A stretch of DNA of 64,000 nucleotides from UBA1664 sp964531715 (GCA_964531715.1 CAZHEE010000002.1:62001-126000), one strand, 5' to 3'; shown: positions 50,848 to 59,558, counted from the first letter of the stretch. Notes: a model not told the origin generated them from the sequence alone. Made by a program: numbers and translations.

Positions 50848-51909
50848 CTATTCAAACTCTGCCAGGCGGCTGGCATTATCTTCTTGTATTAATGCATCTG
50901 TAATCTCGCCCAAACCACTCCCCGCCAAGACGCCCGAAAGATTATGCACGGTCAGCCCAATACGATGATCCGTCACGCGCCCTTGCGGAAAATTATAGGT
51001 GCGAATACGTTGCGAGCGATCACCGCTCCCTACTTGCAATTTACGGTCATCCGCGCGTTCATTCGCCGCCTTTTCCATTTCGGCCTCCAAAATACGGGAG
51101 CGCAGAACACTCATCGCCTTTTCCTTGTTTTTATGTTGGGAGCGGCCATCTTGCGATTCCGCAACTACGCCTGTCGGAATATGTGTCACACGCACAGCGG
51201 AATCAGTGGTGTTGACATGCTGCCCCCCAGCGCCTTGTGACCTGAAAGTATCAATGCGCAAATCCTCGGTTTTGATTTCGACATCAACCTCCTCGGCCTC
51301 GGGGAGAACGGCGACAGTCGCGGCAGAGGTATGGATACGCCCGCCGCTTTCGGTTTCGGGTACACGCTGAACACGGTGACCGCCGCTTTCATATTTCATC
51401 TTTGAAAACACATTATTGCCGGAGATTGTGCAGACAATTTCCTTATACCCACCCAAGTCATTTTCGGATGTTGAATCAACCTCTACGCGCCAGCCATTTG
51501 CAGCGGCAAAGCCCTTATACATGGTGAACAGGTCGGAGGCGAAGAGCGCCGCCTCATCCCCGCCCGTGCCTGCGCGGATTTCCAAAATCGCATTGCGGCT
51601 ATCGGTTTTTTCCTTTGGAATAAGCGCGATTTTCACGGCATGTTCAAGCGCGGGCAGTTGAGGCTCCAGCGTTTTGAGATCCTCTTTCGCCATCGCCGCC
51701 ATTTCAGGGTCGGATAACATCTCTTTAAGGTCGGCAATCTCGCTTTTCGTGTTTTGATAGGCAAGTATCGCCTGAACAACAGGCTCTAAATCACTATATT
51801 CTTTTGATATTTTGACGAATTGGTCGCCTTCCAACTCCCCCGAAGACATCAGGGAGGTCAGCTCCGCATGACGGTCAGTAATGGCTTGTAATCGCGCTTC
51901 AATGGACAT
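50848..51909 (-). CDS. prfA: peptide chain release factor 1
   Basis: Reads UAA and UAG stop codons and triggers peptide release. GGQ is at 228-230 (GAGGQHVNTTDSA) and the codon-recognition PxT motif is PET at 184-186. Length 353 is normal. prmC, which methylates its GGQ, follows downstream. The gene is bracketed by two GIY-YIG cassettes in the same orientation, ending 6 bp and starting 36 bp from them. Confidence 0.97.
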   Translation of the reverse strand: MSIEARLQAITDRHAELTSLMSSGELEGDQFVKISKEYSDLEPVVQAILAYQNTKSEIADLKEMLSDPEMAAMAKEDLKTLEPQLPALEHAVKIALIPKEKTDSRNAILEIRAGTGGDEAALFASDLFTMYKGFAAANGWRVEVDSTSENDLGGYKEIVCTISGNNVFSKMKYESGGHRVQRVPETESGGRIHTSAATVAVLPEAEEVDVEIKTEDLRIDTFRSQGAGGQHVNTTDSAVRVTHIPTGVVAESQDGRSQHKNKEKAMSVLRSRILEAEMEKAANERADDRKLQVGSGDRSQRIRTYNFPQGRVTDHRIGLTVHNLSGVLAGSGLGEITDALIQEDNASRLAEFE

Positions 51910-51945
51910 GGTAGAGGTTTACATGAAAGTTTTTAAATAAGCAAC

Positions 51946-52350
51946 GTCATTGCACGTTTGCTAAAAGCTATACGTGCAATCCATAAACGTCAAAGCCCGC
52001 ATATATTATCATATAAATCTAACCATTCGGGGCTATTTTCCTCAATCAAATTAATCTTCCACTGACGAGAATATCGCCGCAAGCACTTTTCCCAATTTAC
52101 AGCCTCTTCCCAAGTGCCGCAGTGATGGTACCAAACCAGTTTCTTTATATCATATCGAGATGTGAATTTACTACCGATATTATTTTTATGTTGCCAAGTG
52201 CGACCAATTAAATTTGATGACATGCCTTTATAGATTGTACCATGCTTTTGTTTGGCTAGCATGTAAACATAAAAATCTTTTTCCATTTTATCATCTTACT
52301 TTTGCGATTATGGATTGCACGTATTTTTCTTCGAAAAAACGTGCAATGAC
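51946..52350. mobile_element. kind-A cassette B: free-standing GIY-YIG gene between hairpins
   Basis: 405 bp. Left end 51946-51983 (GTCATTGCACG...CGTGCAATCCA), right end 52311-52350 (TGGATTGCACG...CGTGCAATGAC). The ORF 51990-52286 fills the space between the hairpins and its stop lies 6 bp from the left one. Inserted between ispG and prfA. No clear target-site duplication. Confidence 0.82.
51990..52286 (-). CDS. GIY-YIG nuclease-like protein (UPF0213-type)
   Basis: 98 residues: FYVYMLAKQKHGTIYKGMSSNLIGR is the GIY-YIG core (YVYML...IYKG), with the catalytic-type Arg in LIGRTWQHK and a late Glu in WEKCLRRYSRQWK. Such single-domain proteins are predicted endonucleases of unclear role. It shares 76 of 95 aligned residues (counted by hand) with the domain fused to PrmC. 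It is the only gene of the cassette 51946-52350 and runs in the direction of prfA and ispG. Confidence 0.88.
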   Translation of the reverse strand: MEKDFYVYMLAKQKHGTIYKGMSSNLIGRTWQHKNNIGSKFTSRYDIKKLVWYHHCGTWEEAVNWEKCLRRYSRQWKINLIEENSPEWLDLYDNICGL

Positions 52351-52376
52351 GGTCATTTTTTAATTGTCCTTATAAA

Positions 52377-53513
52377 TTAGGCTACTTTAACTTTCTTCCC
52401 TACCTCAATCTCTTGCGCTTTTTCCTCCACCATCTCCGCGATATGGTCAACGATAGACTTATCACCGCTATTAAACCGATGCGCCTTTTCCCCGCCGATA
52501 TAAATTTGATGATTATCCGCGCCGCCGCCTGTCAGGCCGATATCGGTCATGAGCGCCTCTCCCGGGCCATTGACGACACAGCCGATAATTGAAACCGTCA
52601 TGGGTGTTGTGATATGGGCGAGGCGTTCTTCAAGTGCCACAACCGTATCAATCACTTGAAATTGCTGGCGGGCGCAGGATGGGCAGGAGATGATATTCAC
52701 CCCGCGATGGCGCAAACCCAGCGATTTCAGGATATCAAACCCAACCTTAATTTCCTCGACCGGGTCGGCAGACAGCGAAACGCGGATCGTATCCCCTATC
52801 CCGCTCCATAACAAATTACCAAGCCCTATCGCCGATTTCACCGTTCCGGTTCTTAAGCCCCCAGCCTCGGTTATACCTAAATGAAGTGGATAGTCGCACG
52901 CCTCGGCCAGTTGTTGATAGGCGGCGCATGCCATAAACACATCCGAGGCCTTACAGGAGATTTTGAAATTAAAAAAATCATGATCTTCCAAAATCTGAAT
53001 ATGGCGCATAGCGGATTCAACCATCGCATCGGGGCAAGGCTCCCCATATTTCTCCAGTAAATCGCGTTCAAGGCTGCCGGCATTCACGCCAATCCGAATG
53101 GCGCAATTATTGTCTTTGGCGGCGTTAATGACCTCACGTACACGTAACTCATCCCCAATATTACCCGGATTAATCCGCAAGCAAGCCGCGCCGTTTTTCG
53201 CGGCCTCAACCCCTCTTTTATAATGAAAATGAATGTCGGCGACAATCGGCACTGTGACCTCGGGGATAATGTCTCTAAGCGCGGCGGAGGATTCTTCATC
53301 CGGGCAGGAGACACGAACAATATCCGCGCCTGCAATTTCCAAATCGCGAATTTGCTTGATTGTGGCAGGCACATCATGGGTGAGCGTGTTGGTCATAGAC
53401 TGCACGGTGATAGGCGCATCACCACCGACAGGGACGTTGCCGACCATAATCTGGCGACTTTTCCGCCGCTCAACCATCCGCCACGGGCGATGCATCATAT
53501 GTGCTTCAGTCAT
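52377..53513 (-). CDS. ispG: 4-hydroxy-3-methylbut-2-enyl-diphosphate synthase (flavodoxin/ferredoxin)
   Basis: The penultimate step of the MEP isoprenoid pathway. [4Fe-4S] ligands Cys277, Cys280 and Cys312 (SCPSC ... GCVVNGPGEA) with Glu319, and the TIM-barrel start VPVGGDAPITVQSMTNTLTHD are all present. Length 378 is normal. The gene lies downstream of the RodZ-like gene, a common alphaproteobacterial neighbour, but with a divergent ClpS-like ORF in between. Confidence 0.96.
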   Translation of the reverse strand: MTEAHMMHRPWRMVERRKSRQIMVGNVPVGGDAPITVQSMTNTLTHDVPATIKQIRDLEIAGADIVRVSCPDEESSAALRDIIPEVTVPIVADIHFHYKRGVEAAKNGAACLRINPGNIGDELRVREVINAAKDNNCAIRIGVNAGSLERDLLEKYGEPCPDAMVESAMRHIQILEDHDFFNFKISCKASDVFMACAAYQQLAEACDYPLHLGITEAGGLRTGTVKSAIGLGNLLWSGIGDTIRVSLSADPVEEIKVGFDILKSLGLRHRGVNIISCPSCARQQFQVIDTVVALEERLAHITTPMTVSIIGCVVNGPGEALMTDIGLTGGGADNHQIYIGGEKAHRFNSGDKSIVDHIAEMVEEKAQEIEVGKKVKVA

Positions 53514-53593
53514 TTTATATTAATGTCTTATTTTTTTAGGGCTTGCAATTAATTTCTATTTTCTATATGGAAATAGAAAAAGGATGATTTAAT

Positions 53594-53929
53594 ATGGTTT
53601 TATATTTAGCAGAAAGAGAAACTAAGACAGAAAAAAAAGCAAAGAGACCTGATCAATATCAGGTTGAGCTTTCGTTTAATATCAGTTCAGGATTTTTAGT
53701 GCTGACTGGATGTCACTTGATAGTGTTAATGAAAGTTTTTAAAAAAACTCAAGAAGAAGCTGAACGACATTATGAGGAAACAATTTTAAAGGGTCAATCT
53801 GCCGTACTTGTAACAACAGAGGAAGTTGCACAAGAAAAGTGCACCCAAGCATTGGATGAAGTTTGCGCTCATGCTGACCATAATCCCTTTATAATTTCTA
53901 CTCTATTTAGAGTTAGAAGAGCACCTTAA
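53594..53929 (+). CDS. divergent ClpS-like protein
   Basis: 111 residues. The second half VLMKVFKKTQEEAERHYEETILKGQSAVLVTTEEVAQEKCTQALDEV follows the ClpS fold pattern (VLMKVF, G-A-V, T-EVA). ClpS hands N-degron proteins to ClpA. But the residues that hold the N-degron are missing: the NDD-x-TPM segment is replaced by SFNISSGF, and the VH-x-x-G histidine is lost. It may be a decayed or repurposed copy. AAAGGATGATTTAAT precedes the ATG. It lies on the opposite strand between ispG and rodZ. Confidence 0.5.
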   Translation: MVLYLAERETKTEKKAKRPDQYQVELSFNISSGFLVLTGCHLIVLMKVFKKTQEEAERHYEETILKGQSAVLVTTEEVAQEKCTQALDEVCAHADHNPFIISTLFRVRRAP

Positions 53930-53936
53930 ACAAAGC

Positions 53937-54860
53937 CTAACCGCCATTCCTCAACCTTAATGCCTGAACTGATAGTGGGCGGTTGCGAAGAACCTGCGCA
54001 GGTTCGCCCATGACACCGAGGCTTTCCCCATCGAGGAAAATTTCGATACCGCCGGCATTGCCTGTGGTGAAGAGGACATCCTGCCCCTCCGCTATATAAA
54101 ACACATCACCTTGGCGCAGGGTTCGGGTGAAAATCTCTAGCCGCCTGTCCAGCGGTTGAATTTGAACCCAGCTCTCTGAAATTGCTTTAATGGCAAGTGG
54201 CGCCTCAAGCGCATCCGCACCATAGGCCACCCTGCCTTCATCCGGCATCACGGCCGGCATTATCGGTTCAGGGCTATCTGCCTCACTATCGGCCACGATC
54301 ACTTCATCGGCGGCAGGGCTTTCAAATTCTTCTTTATTTATAATATGCTCCTCAAGCATTTCAGGCGGCACTTCAGGAACGCTGATTTGGTTTGTCCTGT
54401 TCGATGGTGTAAATAGCCATATAACAAGCACGACAAACATCACTAACGCCAGTATCGCGGCAACCAATGCCGAAATTATCGCAGGGATAACCTGATATTT
54501 CTGTAACATCGCCTCATAAAGGGATAAAGTCTTGCCCTCCGCATAGACAAAAGATTTATGTTGCTCAACCTGACCTTTGCCGTAAAACTGAACTTTGAAA
54601 AGATAAGCCATTTTTTCGGAATCAAGCTCCAATATATCGGCATAAGCACGGACAAAGCCGACAGCATAGACTTTCGGCGGCAAGGCATTCACATCATCCG
54701 CCTCTATTGCCTCCAAATGGGTTGAACCGATATTCAGATGCGTTGCAATGTCGTGAAGCGCGAAACCTTTGGCTTTGCGCGCCTTTTGAAATATCTGCCC
54801 CACACTCATGCCCGAGTATGTATCCAGAGTTTGCCTGTCATTAGGTGAAAGGTTATTCAT
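53937..54860 (-). CDS. RodZ-like cytoskeleton/HTH membrane protein
   Basis: 307 residues: N-terminal Xre-type HTH (~16-80, VGQIFQKARKAKGFALHDIATHLNIGSTHLEAIE), one membrane helix (~127-150), an acidic Pro/Glu-rich periplasmic linker, and a C-terminal DUF4115-like domain (SWVQIQPLDRRLEIFTRTLRQGD). RodZ links MreB to the cell-wall synthesis complex. ispG as neighbour supports the call. Confidence 0.85.
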   Translation of the reverse strand: MNNLSPNDRQTLDTYSGMSVGQIFQKARKAKGFALHDIATHLNIGSTHLEAIEADDVNALPPKVYAVGFVRAYADILELDSEKMAYLFKVQFYGKGQVEQHKSFVYAEGKTLSLYEAMLQKYQVIPAIISALVAAILALVMFVVLVIWLFTPSNRTNQISVPEVPPEMLEEHIINKEEFESPAADEVIVADSEADSPEPIMPAVMPDEGRVAYGADALEAPLAIKAISESWVQIQPLDRRLEIFTRTLRQGDVFYIAEGQDVLFTTGNAGGIEIFLDGESLGVMGEPAQVLRNRPLSVQALRLRNGG

Positions 54861-54925
54861 CGCGGTTTCAAGGTTATATGATTTTTTTCATTTCATAAAG
54901 GTGGCTTCATCGGCTATAAAAAACT

Positions 54926-55654
54926 ATGAATCATGTAAATACAGATGAAATTAGTAAGTTCGAAAATATGGCCGAACAATGGTGGGATGAAAGTGGCCCA
55001 TTAAAACCTTTGCATAAGCTGAACCCGACTCGGATTCACTATATCCGCCATCAGATTTATGAACATTTTGATCGAGATACGATAGATGGGCTGAACATTC
55101 TTGATGTCGGGTGCGGAGGGGGTTTGGCTTGCGAGCCTTTATGTCGCCTCGGCGCAAAAGTCACAGGCATTGATGCCGGCGAAAAAGCGATTGCGGTTGC
55201 AAAAGCTCACGCGGATGAAAGCGGGCTTGAGATTGATTATCACTGTCAAACCTCGCATGAGCATAAAGGGCAATATGATGTTATCCTCGCACTTGAAATT
55301 ATCGAACATCTGGATGATATACCCGCCTTTATTGCAAGTTTGACAAAGCTCCTCAAAAAAGATGGACTTATTATATTCTCAACCCTAAATCGGACGGCGA
55401 AATCATTCGTACTCGGGATTATCGGCGCGGAATATATCATGCGCTGGCTGCCGAAAGGCACACATAATTGGAAAAAATTTGTGAAACCATCGGAGTTGGC
55501 TGGTTATGCCGAAGATTACAGTCTGAAAGTGAAAGATATTACAGGCCTTGTCTATAACCCACTCATAGATGTATTTTCACTGTCTGACAGTGATATTGAT
55601 GTGAATTATTTTATGAGTGCAACACGAAATCTTGAAAAACAAGCCTCAAAGTGA
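54926..55654 (+). CDS. ubiG: ubiquinone biosynthesis O-methyltransferase
   Basis: Performs both O-methylations in ubiquinone synthesis. MNHVNTDEISKFENMAEQWWDESGPLKPLHKLNPTRIHYI is the family start; the SAM site is ILDVGCGGGLACEPLCRLGA (~57-76). Length 242 is normal. The TGA stop lies inside the first operator-like palindrome of the following toxin-antitoxin pair. Confidence 0.95.
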   Translation: MNHVNTDEISKFENMAEQWWDESGPLKPLHKLNPTRIHYIRHQIYEHFDRDTIDGLNILDVGCGGGLACEPLCRLGAKVTGIDAGEKAIAVAKAHADESGLEIDYHCQTSHEHKGQYDVILALEIIEHLDDIPAFIASLTKLLKKDGLIIFSTLNRTAKSFVLGIIGAEYIMRWLPKGTHNWKKFVKPSELAGYAEDYSLKVKDITGLVYNPLIDVFSLSDSDIDVNYFMSATRNLEKQASK

Positions 55655-55680
55655 TATCATACTATAAAGGAGTGATATCA
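55652..55680. promoter_or_regulatory. paired TGATATCA palindromes, probable antitoxin operator
   Basis: TGATATCA at 55652-55659 and again at 55673-55680, 21 bp apart (two helical turns), just before the antitoxin ATG, with the SD AAAGGAG between them. This fits autorepression by a ribbon-helix-helix or similar antitoxin dimer. The first copy overlaps the ubiG stop. Confidence 0.6.
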
Positions 55681-55682
55681 CA

Positions 55683-55928
55683 ATGGATCGCATTATAATT
55701 AGTATGGAAAAGGATCAAATTCAAGCCATTGATGCTATGGCATCGGCAGAAAATATCTCGCGGGCTGAATTTATTCGCCGTAAATTGCAAATTGAATGCG
55801 AGAATACTTCTGAAAGCGACCTCAAAGGCTCTGAGTTTTTTGGCATTGCTAAAGAAAAAAACTGGTGGAATGGGGATAATGCCATTGATTATCAACATCA
55901 TATTCGGTCTGAATGGAATGATGAATGA
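55683..55928 (+). CDS. antitoxin (ribbon-helix-helix type) of a VapBC-like pair
   Basis: 81 residues. The N-terminus MDRIIISMEKDQIQAIDAMASAENISRAEFIRRKLQ is a ribbon-helix-helix DNA-binding pattern (beta strand, two helices with S-R-A-E-F). The acidic, Trp-rich C-terminus (NWWNGDNAIDYQHHIRSEWNDE) would bind the toxin. AAAGGAG precedes the ATG. Its TGA overlaps the toxin ATG by 4 nt. Autoregulation through the two palindromes upstream is likely. Confidence 0.75.
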   Translation: MDRIIISMEKDQIQAIDAMASAENISRAEFIRRKLQIECENTSESDLKGSEFFGIAKEKNWWNGDNAIDYQHHIRSEWNDE

Positions 55929-56296
55929 AGAATAATAGCCTCTATTTGTTCGATACAAATATACTCATTTCTTATGCCAATGGTGATGAACAAGCCAAAA
56001 ATATTCTTGAAAACACTCAAAATAAGTCAATCAGTGTAATTAGCATAACAGAATTTCTTTCAGGAATTCCAAAATGTGAGCACTCGAATGCATGTAAATT
56101 TTTAAAGATAAATTTCACAATTTTAGATGTTACTTTTAATTGCGCAAAACATGCCGCTAAACTTCGCCAGACGCTTCGGCTTAAAACTCCAGATGCGCTC
56201 ATCTATGCAACGGCTTTAGAGAATAATGCAATTTTGGTTACAAAGGATAAAAAAGATTTTGATATAAATTGGCAAAATGTTTTTATTCTGAGCTGA
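55925..56296 (+). CDS. PIN-domain toxin (VapC-like)
   Basis: 123 residues. PIN-domain acidic residues are all present: Asp10 (LFDTNIL), Glu43 (ITEFLSG), Asp90 (KTPDALIYATAL) and Asp108/Asp111 (TKDKKDF). VapC toxins are Mg-dependent RNases that usually cut tRNA or rRNA loops. The ATGA overlap with the antitoxin gene indicates coupled translation. Which RNA it cuts cannot be told. Confidence 0.82.
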   Translation: MKNNSLYLFDTNILISYANGDEQAKNILENTQNKSISVISITEFLSGIPKCEHSNACKFLKINFTILDVTFNCAKHAAKLRQTLRLKTPDALIYATALENNAILVTKDKKDFDINWQNVFILS

Positions 56297-56348
56297 TAAA
56301 TCAAAATAATCCCTGTTCAAATCCTATGACTCACTTATCTTATTAGAT

Positions 56349-56543
56349 ATGAGTGGAATATTTTTTATTTTAATGCTGGTTGCCATGGGGTTAACGCTCA
56401 TCGCGCTTGCGGTTGGTATAATCATGATGGGTAAGGGCGGCGAAGCCAATATCAAAAACGGCAACAAATTTATGAAGGCACGTGTTGTATTGCAAGGCGT
56501 TGCACTCGCCTTTTTCGCGCTGACTATTTTAACTTCTGTTTAA
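56349..56543 (+). CDS. HIG1-domain membrane protein
   Basis: 64 residues with two membrane helices (~4-26 and ~46-62) flanking a short loop with KGGEANIKNGNKFMKARVVLQGVAL, the HIG_1_N (hypoxia-induced) pattern. Bacterial members associate with cytochrome oxidase assembly or are uncharacterised. It lies directly before etfB, a known alphaproteobacterial arrangement. Confidence 0.78.
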   Translation: MSGIFFILMLVAMGLTLIALAVGIIMMGKGGEANIKNGNKFMKARVVLQGVALAFFALTILTSV

Positions 56544-56569
56544 CCTCCTCCCGATAATATGAGAAAACC

Positions 56570-57319
56570 ATGAAAATACTTGTCCCTGTCAAAAGAGTGA
56601 TTGATTACAACGTTAAAGTCCGTGTGAAAGTGGATGGGAGCGGTGTAGAGACCGCCAACGTCAAAATGTCAATGAACCCGTTTGACGAAATCGCGATTGA
56701 AGAGGCCGTCCGCTTAAAAGAATCGGGCAAAGCCGACCAAGTGGTTGTTATCTCTATCGGGCCTTCCCAAGCGCAGGAGACCTTACGTACAGCGATGGCG
56801 ATTGGTGCGGATGAAGGCATTCTTATCCAAACAAATGATGAGGTTGAGCCGCTCAATGTAGCGAAGCTCCTCAAAGCCGTGATAGAAGAGCAATCCCCCG
56901 ACCTCGTGATTATGGGGAAACAAGCGATTGACGATGATTCGAACCAGACAGGGCAAATGCTCGCCGCTCTCCTTGGGTGGGGGCAGGCAACGTTTGCTTC
57001 CAAAATTGAAATTGATAGTGATACGGCCAATGTGACACGTGAAATTGATGGCGGGTTGCAAACCTTGGCCGTCAAAACACCTTGCATTATTACAACCGAT
57101 TTAAGGTTGAACGAGCCGCGTTATGCTTCCCTGCCCAATATTATGAAGGCAAAGAAAAAGCCGCTTGAGACAAAATCGCCTGATGATTATGGCGTCGCAA
57201 TTGAAAGCCGTGTTCAAGTTCTAAAAGTTGAAGAACCGCCTGTACGCAGTGGCGGCGTTAGGGTTGCAAGTGTAGATGAGCTCATAGACAAACTCAAAAA
57301 CGAAGCAAAGGTGTTGTAG
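56570..57319 (+). CDS. etfB: electron transfer flavoprotein beta subunit
   Basis: Forms with EtfA the FAD/AMP-binding heterodimer that takes electrons from acyl-CoA dehydrogenases. N-terminal KILVPVKRVIDYNVKVRVK, AMP-site region ILIQTNDEVEPLNVAKLL, and the signature DLVIMGKQAIDDDSNQTGQMLAALLGWGQATFAS. Length 249 is normal. Adjacent to etfA with no gap. Confidence 0.96.
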   Translation: MKILVPVKRVIDYNVKVRVKVDGSGVETANVKMSMNPFDEIAIEEAVRLKESGKADQVVVISIGPSQAQETLRTAMAIGADEGILIQTNDEVEPLNVAKLLKAVIEEQSPDLVIMGKQAIDDDSNQTGQMLAALLGWGQATFASKIEIDSDTANVTREIDGGLQTLAVKTPCIITTDLRLNEPRYASLPNIMKAKKKPLETKSPDDYGVAIESRVQVLKVEEPPVRSGGVRVASVDELIDKLKNEAKVL

Positions 57320-58255
57320 ATGTCAATTTTAGTTATAGCCGGGCATGATAATACTCACATCTCCGATGCAACTCTCTCAACGATTGCGGCGGCAAAAGAG
57401 ATTGGCGGTGAGATAACGCTTCTGGTTTTAGGTCATGATTGTTACGATGCCGCAAATGATGCCAAATCAATAGATGGCGTGGCTAAGGTCCTCAAATCAG
57501 ACAGCGATATTTATAAATATAATCGCGCTGAAGTGATTGCCGATGCGGTTGTAAGCCTTGCTAAAGATAGCAGCTATACCCATATTCTCGCGCCAGGTAC
57601 AACGTTCGGGAAAAACATCCTACCGCGCATTGCGGCCTTGCTCGACACGCAACAGATCACGGATATTATCGCGGTTGAAAGTGCAGATACTTTTCAACGT
57701 CCAATTTATGGCGGGCAAGCCATCGCAACCGTTCAAATGAAAGACGAACTAAAGCTTATGACCGTTCGTGCAACCGCTTTCAACAAGGCCGAAAAAGGCA
57801 ATGGTTCTGCCGCAATAGAAGATGTTCCTGCCGTTAGTGACAACGACCTGTCCCAATTTATCGGCGAAGAACTTTCGCAATCAGAGCGTCCTGACTTGAC
57901 CTCGGCCTCAATTGTCATTTCTGGCGGGCGGGGTGTCGGTTCAAAAGAAAACTTCGATATTGTTGAGCAATTAGCCGATAAACTCGGTGCGGCGGTGGGC
58001 GCGTCTCGCGCGGCCGTTGATGCAGGCTATATCTCAAACGATTATCAGGTTGGGCAAACAGGGAAAGCCGTTGCACCTGATCTCTATATCGCAATCGGCA
58101 TTTCTGGCGCGATTCAACATATGGCGGGGATGAAAGACTCAAAAATCATCGTTGCAATTAATAAAGATGAGGATGCCCCGATTTTTCAAGCCGCGGACTA
58201 CGGCCTCGTCGCCGATTTATTTGAGGCTGTGCCTGAGTTAATTGAAAAATTATAA
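57320..58255 (+). CDS. etfA: electron transfer flavoprotein alpha subunit
   Basis: Carries most of the FAD site: SGGRGVGSKENFDIVEQLADKLGAAVGASRAAVDAGY, then VGQTGKAVAPDLYIAIGISGAIQHMAGMKDSKIIVAINKDEDAPIF. Length 311 is normal. Starts right after the etfB stop. No ETF-quinone reductase gene is in the window. Confidence 0.97.
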   Translation: MSILVIAGHDNTHISDATLSTIAAAKEIGGEITLLVLGHDCYDAANDAKSIDGVAKVLKSDSDIYKYNRAEVIADAVVSLAKDSSYTHILAPGTTFGKNILPRIAALLDTQQITDIIAVESADTFQRPIYGGQAIATVQMKDELKLMTVRATAFNKAEKGNGSAAIEDVPAVSDNDLSQFIGEELSQSERPDLTSASIVISGGRGVGSKENFDIVEQLADKLGAAVGASRAAVDAGYISNDYQVGQTGKAVAPDLYIAIGISGAIQHMAGMKDSKIIVAINKDEDAPIFQAADYGLVADLFEAVPELIEKL

Positions 58256-58272
58256 TCTGTAAGGCTATAGTT

Positions 58273-58914
58273 TTAATATTTAGGATTGGAAACATCCGCA
58301 TCACGAATATAGAATGCTTCCGCTTTATGAAATTCTATCGTTTCATTTTGAATTGATTTAATCAGAGCCTTTAAATTAATTGAGTCTTGTTGAAAGTTAT
58401 TAAGAGAAATATGTTTTGCTTCATTCAAAAACCGCTCAACCGCATCTCCTGTTATACTATCAATCTGATTATTCTCAATAAGTGCATCAATAGCCGTTAA
58501 AGAGAAACAATGCGCTTCATTGGTAGCCTGACTATCTTTATCAAAAATCTGGCAGTAATAATCCTGCCGTTTGGTTTCAATGAGTACAAGTTTTTTTCCC
58601 TTGCTCTCACATCCAAATGCAAAAGCCTGCAATGTGGTCACGCCATGGACAGGCACCTGTAGGCTATAGCCGATAAACCGCGCAACGGTCAGACCAACAC
58701 GCAACCCGGTGAAAGATCCTGGACCTATCGTTGTATAAACCGCCCTGATCTGTTGCGGTTTAATAGCATTTGCCTTTGCCATATCCTCATAAAGAGGTAG
58801 CAATTGCTCGGCATGGCCGCGCGCTATATCAACCTGTCGCATATCAATAACTTTTTTATCATTAAAAAAGGCAATACCGCAGCCATGGACAGCCGTATCT
58901 ATCAAAATATGCAT
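58273..58914 (-). CDS. tsaB: tRNA threonylcarbamoyladenosine biosynthesis protein TsaB
   Basis: Partner of TsaD in t6A37 synthesis on ANN-decoding tRNAs. N-terminal MHILIDTAVHGCGIAFFNDKK and the family signature YTTIGPGSFTGLRVGLTVARFIGYSL are clear. Length 213. Its start is 2 bp after the nfu stop, so it is co-transcribed with nfu; the usual rimI follow-on gene is absent. Confidence 0.92.
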   Translation of the reverse strand: MHILIDTAVHGCGIAFFNDKKVIDMRQVDIARGHAEQLLPLYEDMAKANAIKPQQIRAVYTTIGPGSFTGLRVGLTVARFIGYSLQVPVHGVTTLQAFAFGCESKGKKLVLIETKRQDYYCQIFDKDSQATNEAHCFSLTAIDALIENNQIDSITGDAVERFLNEAKHISLNNFQQDSINLKALIKSIQNETIEFHKAEAFYIRDADVSNPKY

Positions 58915-58916
58915 TA

Positions 58917-59471
58917 TTACAACACTTGGCGGACTTCGGTAACTTCCGGAACGAAATGCCGCATCATATTCTCAATCCCTTGTTTAAGAGTCATTGTCGC
59001 GGACGGGCATCCCGCGCATGCGCCGCGCATATGCAGGTATAAAACGCCATCTTCAAAACGGTCAAAAACAATGTCACCGCCGTCATTGGCAACGGCGGGG
59101 CGTACCCGCTCATCCAGAATTGCGTTAATTTGGACGATAATCGGGTCGCTATAATCCACATCTTGCAAATCCTTTACGGCCTCGGCATCAACGGCAGGAA
59201 GGCCGCTCAAAGCGTGATCCATGATTGTCGCCAGAACGCGAGGCTTTATTGTGTCCCAATCGGCATCATCCTGCTTCGTCACGCTGACAAAATCTTTGCC
59301 GAGATAAACGCCCTCAACCCCGTCAATTTCGAACAGCATCTTACCCAGCGGTGAGATTTTCATCGCTTCCTCAACCGCGCGGAAATCAAATGTTCCTTGG
59401 GGTGAGACATCCGTTCCGGGTATGAATTTCACGGCGTTGGGGTTTGGTGTAGATTCGGTTTGTATGAACAT
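58917..59471 (-). CDS. Nfu-type Fe-S cluster carrier (NifU family)
   Basis: 184 residues: N-terminal Nfu_N domain (MFIQTESTPNPNAVKFIPG) and C-terminal NifU-like domain with the cluster ligands Cys152 and Cys155 in ACAGCPS. Delivers Fe-S clusters to target proteins, possibly complex I or IspG. It precedes tsaB in the same direction. Confidence 0.94.
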   Translation of the reverse strand: MFIQTESTPNPNAVKFIPGTDVSPQGTFDFRAVEEAMKISPLGKMLFEIDGVEGVYLGKDFVSVTKQDDADWDTIKPRVLATIMDHALSGLPAVDAEAVKDLQDVDYSDPIIVQINAILDERVRPAVANDGGDIVFDRFEDGVLYLHMRGACAGCPSATMTLKQGIENMMRHFVPEVTEVRQVL

Positions 59472-59558
59472 GGCTCTTAGTCTTTGGCTGTTGGTTATTG
59501 GTTATTTATAGAATAATAAAAGCATAAAAGTAATTACTTTTATAAGTATCATTTTATC

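Noticed and set aside
51890..52350. Composite transposon carrying prfA between two GIY-YIG cassettes
   Set aside because: prfA next to prmC is the ancestral order, so prfA was not carried in; two separate insertions are more likely.
53594..53720. Frameshifted normal clpS
   Set aside because: Other frames show only weak hints of the NDD/TPM region (DWMSLDSV) and stop soon; an error cannot be proven from the sequence.
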